Shown: positions 1 through 5,118 of the stretch, in pieces
Layout of the letters: every line of letters starts with the position of its first letter
Numbering within the stretch: the first letter of the stretch is position 1
NCBI GenBank assembly: GCA_934167435.1
Contig: CAKPKZ010000088.1
Coordinates: 1 to 6,547 of the forward strand
Direction: 5' to 3'
Length of the DNA stretch: 6,547 nucleotides
Origin: an uncultured Clostridia bacterium
GTDB lineage: Bacteria > Bacillota > Clostridia > TANB77 > CAG-508
Made by a program: the position numbers and the translations under genes
The notes under the pieces: model-generated
What the model was told of the DNA's origin: nothing
Seen by the model: the letters and a program-made list of their open reading frames with translations, nothing else
Databases searched by the model: none

Positions 1-4
1 TGAA

Positions 5-325
5 ATGACATTGTTTGATAACAATTATGATATTGACTTAATTGTAGAAAATGATGAAAATGAGGAAGAAAGCATTTCTGAAAAGCCAAAAAATACGTAT
101 ATGAAATTTATGGAGGAACAAGTAAGAATAAGATCAGAAGTTGAAAAAATAATTACAGATAAGTATAGTTTTGTAGATAAGTCAGAAATTTTCAATAGTA
201 GACCATTGAGCATTAATTTTGAACTAAGTGGAATCGCAAAATTAACATGTTCAATAGGCAGTGAAGGCAGTGAAATAATTGAATTTGAACTCCTTCCACA
301 GGTAAAATTCAGCAAAGTACTATAA
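5..325 (+). CDS. Unrecognised acidic protein, possibly the C-terminal part of a longer gene
   Basis: I do not recognise this 106-aa protein. The frame is open to the left edge of the window (the codon before the ATG is GAA), and only four bases precede the ATG, so no ribosome binding site can be judged. It may be a complete small gene or the tail of a larger one. Residues about 10-30 form a strongly acidic, linker-like stretch (VENDENEEE). Residues 31-55 are probably helical with mixed charge. The last 40 residues look like beta strands (SINFELSG, IIEFELLPQV). There is no signal peptide and no membrane segment. It ends with TAA, 40 bp before the next gene on the same strand. The acidic linker followed by a compact domain would also fit the end of a multidomain protein, but that is inference. 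Confidence 0.55.
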   Translation: MTLFDNNYDIDLIVENDENEEESISEKPKNTYMKFMEEQVRIRSEVEKIITDKYSFVDKSEIFNSRPLSINFELSGIAKLTCSIGSEGSEIIEFELLPQVKFSKVL

Positions 326-365
326 TCCAAATCTTAAGATATATGTAAGAAAGGAATTTGTAATT

Positions 366-572
366 ATGGAAATAAATTATAAAGGAGTTCTATGCAGATT
401 AGGAACATATAGAGTAAATGGAGAAGATAAACCAATATTATATTATATTTCTTCTCCAGATGATGAAACTATGTATAAAGCTGGATTCGAAGAATTGCAT
501 TATGGATTATGGGGAAAAATATTAACAGATGAAGAATACAATGAAATTACTAAAAGAGAGGAAGAAAGATAA
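366..572 (+). CDS. Small unrecognised protein, 68 aa
   Basis: A short cytosolic protein with no family I can name. The start is supported by AAGAAAGGA about ten bases upstream. The protein begins with probable beta strands (MEINYKGVLCRLGTYRV, then PILYYISSPDD), continues with an aromatic segment (ELHYGLWGKIL) and ends in a charged helix (TDEEYNEITKREEER). The TAA stop is directly followed by the ATG of the next gene (TAAATG), which indicates translational coupling. The purine-rich end of this gene (GAGAGGAAGAAAG) also serves as the next gene's ribosome binding site. The tight coupling suggests it is a true gene of the array rather than a chance ORF. Its function is unknown; a small immunity protein or a fragment of one is possible from context only. 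Confidence 0.65.
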   Translation: MEINYKGVLCRLGTYRVNGEDKPILYYISSPDDETMYKAGFEELHYGLWGKILTDEEYNEITKREEER

Positions 573-1001
573 ATGGAAAAAGTTTTTAAAGATGAGTTTA
601 TGGAAATACAAACAGGAATGGTATCACTTTGTTTAGAGGCTCTTGAAGATGTAAATATAAAAGTGGACAAAGTGTATATATATGCTTTTTGTGATGAACA
701 TGAGACATTTTTTAATACATTTTTTGAATATAATTCACAAATTGTATCTTTTAACAAACTAGGAGTATCTGATGATATAATAAATCAAGTTTTTTATTTA
801 GGAATGGATGATACTGAAAAGATAGTTGATTTATGTAATGAATATAATAGATAGGCACCAATTCAATATAAATTAATATATGACATAAATACGAAAAGTT
901 TTGATTCTAACTATGATTATGAGAATCTCGAAAATACAGAATTAGGCTGTGCAGGAGCTTTTATTGAATGGGAAAATGAAGTAAAAAATAATCTTAAATA
1001 A
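573..1001 (+). pseudogene. YezG/DUF600-like antitoxin interrupted by an in-frame amber stop
   Basis: The ORF from the ATG reaches a TAG at 852-854 after 93 residues. The same frame then stays open for 48 more codons to a TAA at 999-1001. The downstream part reads as good protein (APIQYKLIYDINTKSFD, then YDYENLENTE, then AFIEWENEV). The 142-codon whole resembles the YezG/DUF600 immunity family: an N-terminal helix with MVSLCLE, strands with DKVYIYAF, then a C-terminal half with the pattern EYNR-x-xP-x-x-x-KLIYD. YezG of Bacillus subtilis is the antitoxin of an LXG-type toxin and acts in the cytosol. The TAG falls between NR and AP, where family members as I remember them often carry a charged residue, so GAG or CAG to TAG by one base would explain it. 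As written, only the 93-aa fragment (573-854) is made. The family call is from memory of the pattern, not a search; the broken-gene reading is stronger than the family name. Confidence 0.7.
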
Positions 1002-1017
1002 TTGGAAGGAGTCTGTA

Positions 1018-1326
1018 ATGACAGCAGAAGAATTTGTTAATAATTGTTATAAAGAAAAACAAGAAATGTTAAAAATATATTTTGATGCCCAAAAGGAGAC
1101 ACAAGTAGGAAATCAAATAAGAAGCATTATTTCAAAAGGTATATCAAATGATGAGATAAAGAAATTACTAGATTCGGTTATGAACGAAGTGTTCTATACT
1201 ATTTTACTGGGATTAGATGGAGAAACATCATTGGGAGATATACAAATGCAATATAAATTATATGATGAAAATGATAATTTGTTAGATGGAATAGGAAGTT
1301 GTGCTTATGATGAATTTATGAATTAA
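1018..1326 (+). CDS. Unrecognised small cytosolic protein, 102 aa
   Basis: The start is well supported by GGAAGGAG six bases before the ATG. The protein begins with a charged helix (MTAEEFVNNCYKEKQEMLKIYF). A second helical region (residues about 32-55, ISNDEIKKLLDSVMNEVF) follows, then a short hydrophobic segment with a glycine turn (TILLGLDGETSLG), then QMQYKLYDENDNLLDGIG near the C-terminus. The TILLGLDG...SLG...Q..YKLYDE pattern looks like a conserved family signature rather than noise, but I cannot attach a family name. There is no signal peptide, no membrane span and no nuclease-like motif. It lies 16 bp after the interrupted YezG-like gene and 34 bp before the next gene, so it is probably cotranscribed. 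An immunity role is inferred from the neighbourhood only. Confidence 0.75.
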   Translation: MTAEEFVNNCYKEKQEMLKIYFDAQKETQVGNQIRSIISKGISNDEIKKLLDSVMNEVFYTILLGLDGETSLGDIQMQYKLYDENDNLLDGIGSCAYDEFMN

Positions 1327-1360
1327 GACTAATAATAAAAATTGAAAGGTGTGATATCGA

Positions 1361-1897
1361 ATGAATTACAAGTTTTATTTAATAGAAGATAATAGATTAT
1401 TTTGTGTAGTCAACAATCAAACTTTTGAACTTATTAATAATAAATGGAGTAATTCTAGTAATAATGAAATAATGGACAGAATACTGGGATATGATTCAAG
1501 TGAACCATTTGATTCACCATACGCTATAGGTAATATGGAAACAATGTGTGCTCTTAAAGAATTAACACGAGAACAAGTTATTGAAGAATATGGAGTAACG
1601 GTCATTGAAAAATTAAAAGATTGTTTTACAAGGGGATTAATTGATAAGCTAAGTGCTGAAATGAAAGAGATATTGGAAAAAGAACTAGAAGCTGGAAATG
1701 AAATTGTTGAAACATATCAAGGTGGATTTACTAATGTTTCTGCAGAGCATATTTTTATATTCCTGAAATATCCATTTAAAACAAAAATACAAAATAATTT
1801 AAACGGAATTATTTATAAAGAAATAAACGATAGACATTATTGGAAAGCTGAATATACGGATGAGAAAAATCATCAAACGTTAGCTTGTAACTTTTAG
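1361..1897 (+). CDS. Unrecognised 178-aa protein, probably shortened at its C-terminus
   Basis: The start has a strong ribosome binding site (AAAGGTGTGAT, starting about 15 bases upstream). The N-terminus is beta-rich (YKFYLIEDNRLFCVV). A middle segment (residues 68-100) is helical and charged. The C-terminal third contains HIFIFLKYPFKTK, GIIYKEINDRHYWKAEY and HQTLACNF. This last part has the look of a conserved domain, rich in aromatic residues and with a probable central sheet, but I cannot name it. The reading frame ends at TAG (1895-1897) and then continues open for 21 codons to a TGA at 1961-1963, so the ancestral protein was probably about 200 aa. The product may still fold because only the tail is lost. 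No signal peptide or membrane helix is present. It sits in the array of small cytosolic genes; a role as an immunity protein is inference from position. Confidence 0.75.
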   Translation: MNYKFYLIEDNRLFCVVNNQTFELINNKWSNSSNNEIMDRILGYDSSEPFDSPYAIGNMETMCALKELTREQVIEEYGVTVIEKLKDCFTRGLIDKLSAEMKEILEKELEAGNEIVETYQGGFTNVSAEHIFIFLKYPFKTKIQNNLNGIIYKEINDRHYWKAEYTDEKNHQTLACNF

Positions 1898-1963
1898 AAA
1901 AATGGAGAATTAGAGGTATGTGAACATATGTATAATGAATTGGTCAAAAGTGGGAAAAAATGA
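1898..1963 (+). other. In-frame coding extension beyond the TAG of the 178-aa gene
   Basis: After the TAG at 1895-1897 the same frame reads 21 codons (KNGELEVCEHMYNELVKSG, then KK) before TGA at 1961-1963. The composition is protein-like, with a turn (KNGEL) and an amphipathic helix. The final TGA overlaps the ATG of a downstream small ORF in an ATGA arrangement, typical of a genuine gene end. I read this as the lost C-terminus of the preceding gene, where TAT, TAC, GAG or a similar codon became TAG. A chance open stretch of this length in AT-rich DNA is possible but less likely given the ATGA junction. Confidence 0.55.
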
Positions 1964-2037
1964 AAAGTGAAGTTTGTAAATTTTGTAATAAAAAATTTGA
2001 TGTAAGAATAATTTGGAGGATAACAATATGGAATTAA
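1960..2037 (+). pseudogene. Small CxxC ORF, probable N-terminal remnant of a lost gene
   Basis: An ATG overlapping the TGA at 1961-1963 (ATGA) opens a 25-codon frame ending with TAA at 2035-2037. The first residues are MKSEVCKFCNKKFDVRIIW, which includes a CxxC pair like half of a zinc ribbon. The rest (RITIWN) comes from reading out of frame through the ribosome binding site and start of the next gene, so it is not natural protein. The ATGA coupling and the CxxC motif suggest the first 17 to 18 codons are the stump of a gene whose body was deleted when the downstream gene came to lie here. A chance ORF cannot be excluded at this length. Confidence 0.35.
2015..2020 (+). promoter_or_regulatory. 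Ribosome binding site that fixes the start at 2028
   Basis: GGAGGA lies seven bases before the ATG at 2028. An in-frame TTG at 2013 overlaps this site and has no ribosome binding site of its own, so the longer reading with five extra residues (MEDNN) is rejected. Confidence 0.8.
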
Positions 2038-2408
2038 AAGTGAAACTAAACAATGATTCTTTAGATGAATTTAAGGAAAAAATAGGTGATGCATTAGATA
2101 TATTAAATCATGGAACAGAGTCAAGTTATCAAGAAATGACAACGGAGGGATTTATTGACTGGGCATGTGATTTATGGTGGATACCAGATGAAGAAATAGA
2201 AATTGAAATTACTGGTTCAATATCAGCATTAGGTATAGAATTACTAAATGAGATATGTGATTTTTGGAAAAATGATGCTGAAACAGTAATAGCAGATGGT
2301 AAAAAGAAAATAATTACTTTTACTATCAAGAATAATAAAGAAAAATTAAATATAGAAAACACAGAAACAATAATTCACTTGCATTCGAGGATAATACAAA
2401 CAAATTAA
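2028..2408 (+). CDS. Unrecognised acidic protein, running in frame into a broken DUF6572-like domain
   Basis: A 126-residue reading frame with an excellent start. Residues 1-107 form an acidic domain I cannot name: a first strand (MELKVKLNN), a helix (SLDEFKEKIGDALDIL), a tryptophan-rich acidic stretch (FIDWACDLWWIPDEEIEIEI), a helix with LLNEICDFW, and a last strand (KKIITFTIKNN). No stop separates this domain from what follows. From about residue 107 the frame reads LNIENTETI, which matches the beginning of DUF6572-like proteins, and then becomes meaningless (HLHSRIIQTN) until TAA at 2406-2408. The last dozen residues are therefore probably frameshift junk. Either this was a two-domain fusion of about 216 aa, or an upstream gene lost its stop and ran into its neighbour. 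The function is unknown. The length of the native N-terminal domain is inferred from where the DUF6572-like similarity begins. Confidence 0.65.
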   Translation: MELKVKLNNDSLDEFKEKIGDALDILNHGTESSYQEMTTEGFIDWACDLWWIPDEEIEIEITGSISALGIELLNEICDFWKNDAETVIADGKKKIITFTIKNNKEKLNIENTETIIHLHSRIIQTN

Positions 2409-2677
2409 TATTATGTATATGGGATGGAATGGATTGGAGAGATGAGGGAAAACATATATTATTATTGCAATCTAAATTAAATAATTATATTAGATATATA
2501 GATACAAAGCAATATTCTGAAAAATACCCTAATACTAATAATATAGAAATAAAAATTGGATTTCTTTTTAAAGAACCTCAGATTTGCAATGACTTTATTG
2601 AAAAAGTGGTAAAACCAAAGATAGCAGAATTATTTAATAATGTTGACATTATAGTAGAACATGGAACAAAAGAGTAA
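2346..2677 (+). pseudogene. DUF6572-like domain with a one-base frameshift
   Basis: The recognisable part reads SLAFEDNTNKLILCIWDG, then MDWRDEGKHILLLQSKLNNY, then IRYIDTKQYSEKYPN, then IEIKIGF and a C-terminal helix, ending with TAA at 2675-2677. This is the layout of DUF6572 proteins: a start with a V-I-D motif, strands ending in ISD, W-D-D-E...HLLLLQ-K-N-Y, then EKYP and a strand. The N-terminal stub NIENTETI lies one frame away, in the frame of the upstream ORF. Adding one base at about 2372-2373 (ATA AT to ATA GAT) restores TIDSLAFED with no residue gained or lost against the family pattern as I remember it. No ATG, GTG or TTG with a ribosome binding site serves this frame. The ATG at 2429 would drop the first strands and has no Shine-Dalgarno. 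DUF6572 has no known biochemical function; it occurs among toxin-immunity genes. The family name is from memory. Confidence 0.65.
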
Positions 2678-2703
2678 AAAAATTAAAAGAGGAGAAATAG
2701 CTT

Positions 2704-3495
2704 ATGAACAAAATTCTAAGTGAAATAAAAGAAATAATTAAACAGAACATAAACGAATATTTACCAGAGGTAAAACCAAGTGATTTAGAAGAAGATGGCA
2801 CAGTTTATTATATGAACGGAAAAAACGGAACTGAATTCGATTGGTATGTTAATGAGCACTTACCTAGTTTTATGGTATTTTACAATGATAAACAAAATCT
2901 AGGAGCAGTAAAGTTATCAATTTATACTAATGGTGGAGTTGTATTATATATTTATGGAGATAAAGGCAACAAAGCTATTAAAGAAGTACAAACTTCAATA
3001 GAAGTTGCAGAAAATGAATTATTTAATCTAGCGTTAATATTAAAAAGTGAAGCGGACGATAAGAGCATTTGGGATGCAAGTATAGATAAAATCAATACAG
3101 ATGTTGAAATAGCCGAAGAAGAAATAACTAAATTTCAAGATTCTGAACAATATATGGAACCAACTAAAAATAGAATGAGACTTTTAAATCAAACTGCATA
3201 CCTTTCTAAAAAAATACTAGAAGAAGACTGGAAAGTTGGATATATGCGCAGAGATGAGCCTGTAAATGAAAATGATAGTGGATGGTCTTTCATGGCTGGA
3301 AATGAATCAAGAGAATATACAGATGATTATAAGAATATCGCATTAGTGAGTGTGCATGAAGTGTATCAATTAGATCCAGACATTTGGAATTATATAGATA
3401 ATCCAGTAGGAACAGAACTTATAAGGATATCTTCTAATGAATTTGAAATAGATAAAAGAGATAAAGAAATATTTATGGAGAAAAGGAAAGTTTAA
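2704..3495 (+). CDS. Imm33 (DUF2185) domain protein with an extra N-terminal domain
   Basis: A 263-aa cytosolic protein starting after AAGAGGAGA at a suitable distance. Residues about 165-250 match the Imm33/DUF2185 family: SKKILEEDWKVGYMRRDEP (168 on), DSGWSFMAGNE (191-201), YTDD, then VYQLDPDIWNYIDNPVGTEL and a last strand. Imm33 proteins are predicted immunity partners of polymorphic toxins and are often only about 100 aa, so residues 1-150 are an additional domain. That part begins with a helix (ILSEIKEIIKQNI), has strands around FDWYVNE, FMVFYNDK and VVLYIYGDKG, and then a long helical acidic stretch (about 95-160), possibly coiled coil, that may act as a spacer. The N-terminal domain is not one I can name. 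The gene is intact and is followed after four bases by the SUKH gene, which implies translational coupling. Binding partner unknown. Confidence 0.85.
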   Translation: MNKILSEIKEIIKQNINEYLPEVKPSDLEEDGTVYYMNGKNGTEFDWYVNEHLPSFMVFYNDKQNLGAVKLSIYTNGGVVLYIYGDKGNKAIKEVQTSIEVAENELFNLALILKSEADDKSIWDASIDKINTDVEIAEEEITKFQDSEQYMEPTKNRMRLLNQTAYLSKKILEEDWKVGYMRRDEPVNENDSGWSFMAGNESREYTDDYKNIALVSVHEVYQLDPDIWNYIDNPVGTELIRISSNEFEIDKRDKEIFMEKRKV

Positions 3496-3499
3496 AGAT

Positions 3500-3898
3500 A
3501 TGGAAGAATTGTTTGAAGAATTGTTTAAAAAATTCGAATTTAATGAAAGTACCAATTATGATATAAAAGAAATAAATGGCATGAAATTGCCAATCGACTA
3601 TTTAGAATTTATGCACAAGCATAATGGTGGTGAAGGAGATGTAGGTAAAAATTCATGTATACAATTGATAAGATTAGAGGAGCTTGTAGATTATAATAAT
3701 GATTATGAAATTTCTAAGCATTTTCCTAATTGTTTTGCTTTTGGAGGGGACTTGGGCGGAAATCATTTTTGCTATAATTTTACAACTAATGAATATTTTG
3801 CCGTAGATTGCTGTACTACTGGTTTGGAAGATAGTTATTGTAAAGCTTCATCATTATATGAATTTATTAAAAATTGGGACAAACAGTTTGAGGAATAG
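3500..3898 (+). CDS. SMI1/KNR4 (SUKH) family immunity protein
   Basis: A 132-aa protein with SUKH superfamily hallmarks: an N-terminal helix (ELFEELFKKFEF), then MKLPIDYLEFMHKHNGGEG (28-46), the usual LP..Y..F....NGGEG element; a middle segment with IQLIRLEELVDYN; then CFAFGGDLGGNHFCYN (78-93), equivalent to the FG.DGGGN.F.YD strand pair; and a C-terminal helix (SSLYEFIKNW). SUKH proteins are the commonest immunity proteins of bacterial polymorphic toxins and bind the toxin domain in the cytosol. Length is typical for a single-domain member. Translation probably starts from AAAAGGAAAG inside the tail of the Imm33 gene, four bases after whose stop it begins. There are cysteines at 53, 78, 91, 104, 105 and 114, more than usual, with no clear metal-site spacing. 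It ends with a normal TAG. Confidence 0.9.
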   Translation: MEELFEELFKKFEFNESTNYDIKEINGMKLPIDYLEFMHKHNGGEGDVGKNSCIQLIRLEELVDYNNDYEISKHFPNCFAFGGDLGGNHFCYNFTTNEYFAVDCCTTGLEDSYCKASSLYEFIKNWDKQFEE

Positions 3899-3916
3899 GT
3901 AAGAAATAAGCAAGTT

Positions 3917-3923
3917 GAGGAGG
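3917..3923 (+). promoter_or_regulatory. Ribosome binding site that fixes the start at 3933
   Basis: GAGGAGG lies nine bases before the ATG at 3933. An in-frame TTG at 3915 overlaps the site and would add MRRKII; it has no Shine-Dalgarno of its own, so the ATG is chosen. Confidence 0.85.
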
Positions 3924-3932
3924 AAGATAATA

Positions 3933-4808
3933 ATGGCTGAGATATTTAAACAAGACAGAAGTAAATTAGACAACCATCCAGGTATGGTTTTTATTATCCA
4001 CTTGTTGATGGATAAAATGTGTGATATGCCAGATAAGGCTTATATGCATAAAATTATGGAAAAGCATTTAGGCGAAACAGAGTGTTTTAATTATGATGCA
4101 ACTGGGGCAGGATTTACTCCAAAGAAATATTTAGTTAGTGATGAAAGTGGTGAAAAGCAAATGTCACCTCAATTATTAATTACAAATTGTTTTGAAATTA
4201 ACAAACCAGTCATGGATGCAATTGACGAAAGCCAATTATGGAACTGTCCAGATGGTAAAGAAATTTTGAATTCATGCAAATATCAAGTTGTGGCTACTGA
4301 TATGATGGTTGCAGGTTTGAGCGCTAAGGAAAGAGCTGATATGCTTGTACATTATATAGAAGCATTGGTGGAAGTATTTCCTGAATGTAGAGCTGTGGTA
4401 TTTGAAAATTCCAAGAAAATGTTTACTAGAGAAGATATTGTAAATTGCAATATTCCTAGAGAATCAAAATTTATTCATTATGCAGTTAATGTCAGATTTT
4501 TTAACATTGAAGGAACAAATGACAAAATAGTAGATACCATTGGAATGAGCACATTGTTTTTACCAGACCTACAATACCATTTTCATGATGTTAATCCAAA
4601 TGAAGTGGTTAATCATGCTTATAATGTTCTTTCATATATATTTGATGAGGATAATCCAATAGAAAATGGCGACACTATCGATGGTTTATTAAATGGAAAA
4701 ATGAGTCAAGAAGTACAATGGCCTGTTCAATATGAAGATTCTCTTATTCAACCTGTTAGGACAGTAATAGATATAAATATGAGAGAATATGCTTCAGGCA
4801 ATAGATAG
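3933..4808 (+). CDS. DUF4261 domain-containing protein
   Basis: An intact 291-aa cytosolic protein. Recognisable segments in order: HPGMVFIIHLLMDKMCDMP (15-33), GFTPKKYLVSDE, MSPQLLITNCFEI (77-89), a helical region around LSAKERADMLVHYIEALVEVFP (129-150), VNVRFFNIEG (186-194), then the C-terminal DUF4261 region DTIGMSTLFLPDLQYHFHDV (201-220), HAYNVLSYIFDED, GDTIDGLL and finally QYEDSLIQPVRTVIDIN (266-282). DUF4261 proteins have no established reaction. They occur in Firmicutes near SUKH, Imm and other immunity genes, which fits an immunity role here. No catalytic motif, signal peptide or membrane helix is seen. The gene lies 34 bp after the SUKH gene and 17 bp before the MafI-like gene. The codon use is slightly richer in G and C than in its neighbours, with no sign of damage. 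Confidence 0.8.
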   Translation: MAEIFKQDRSKLDNHPGMVFIIHLLMDKMCDMPDKAYMHKIMEKHLGETECFNYDATGAGFTPKKYLVSDESGEKQMSPQLLITNCFEINKPVMDAIDESQLWNCPDGKEILNSCKYQVVATDMMVAGLSAKERADMLVHYIEALVEVFPECRAVVFENSKKMFTREDIVNCNIPRESKFIHYAVNVRFFNIEGTNDKIVDTIGMSTLFLPDLQYHFHDVNPNEVVNHAYNVLSYIFDEDNPIENGDTIDGLLNGKMSQEVQWPVQYEDSLIQPVRTVIDINMREYASGNR

Positions 4809-4825
4809 ATTTTTAAGGAGGATAT

Positions 4826-5089
4826 ATGAAAAAAGAACAATATACGAGTTTTATTATTAAACTAAAAGAGCAATTTGGTGACAATAAAATTGTTAATAAT
4901 TTTATTCTTGATGCAGAAGAGTTAGCTAAATATTCAGAGATGAGAATTGCTCTTGAAAACTTACTTGAAAATTTAATTGATAATGAAATAGTTATATCAC
5001 AGGAATTGGTAGGTTTGGCTGAAGAAGCTTTTAGTGATAACCCTAGTGATTATGATAGACAGTTGATTATGGAAATAAAACAAATTTGA
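4826..5089 (+). CDS. MafI-like small immunity protein, 87 aa
   Basis: A small all-helical acidic protein with a perfect Shine-Dalgarno (AAGGAGG, five bases from the ATG). The central segment FILDAEELAKYSEMRIALENLLENLIDNEIVIS (26-58) carries the A.EL..Y.E..IALENL.ENL.....I.IS pattern. I associate this with the MafI family of immunity proteins, first described beside MafB toxins of Neisseria and now annotated widely in short proteins of about 80-100 aa. The C-terminal helix (ELVGLAEEAF) also fits. It sits 17 bp after the DUF4261 gene and 29 bp before the next gene, so is surely cotranscribed. Related helical immunity proteins with the same ENL core exist (for example CdiI-like ones), so the family label is moderate in certainty while an immunity role is likely. 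Confidence 0.65.
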   Translation: MKKEQYTSFIIKLKEQFGDNKIVNNFILDAEELAKYSEMRIALENLLENLIDNEIVISQELVGLAEEAFSDNPSDYDRQLIMEIKQI

Positions 5090-5118
5090 AAAATATTTAA
5101 TAGAGGAGGAGTAAGTTA

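Noticed and set aside
25..330. A 101-codon open frame on the minus strand at the left edge, and similar short minus-strand frames at 500-757, 1417-1605, 2129-2362 and 3370-3555.
   Set aside because: All lie opposite + strand genes or their ends, have serine/leucine/isoleucine-rich low-complexity composition and lack a plausible start context.
326..365. Short palindrome ATCTTAAGAT in the gap after the first gene, considered as a terminator or operator.
   Set aside because: The stem is only five A/T-rich pairs with no loop and no T-tract, so it is too weak for a terminator, and there is no sign of a promoter that it could control.
852..1897. Recoding of TAG as an amino acid (amber suppression or pyrrolysine), suggested by two in-frame TAG codons with coding sequence beyond.
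   Set aside because: TAG serves as an ordinary stop for the intact SUKH gene (3896-3898) and the DUF4261 gene (4806-4808), where the sequence beyond is short and carries the next ribosome binding site. No recoding machinery is visible. Point mutation is simpler.
2360..2380. Programmed -1 frameshift site joining the 2028 ORF to the DUF6572-like frame.
   Set aside because: I see no canonical X XXY YYZ slippery heptamer, no upstream Shine-Dalgarno-like stimulator and no clear downstream hairpin. A one-base deletion explains the data and restores a family-like TID motif.
2013..2408. Longer reading of the 126-aa protein from TTG at 2013.
   Set aside because: The TTG overlaps the GGAGGA that serves the ATG at 2028, and it has no ribosome binding site of its own.
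3915..4808. Longer reading of the DUF4261 protein from TTG at 3915.
   Set aside because: The TTG overlaps the GAGGAGG that serves the ATG at 3933; the added residues (MRRKII) are simply the translated ribosome binding site.
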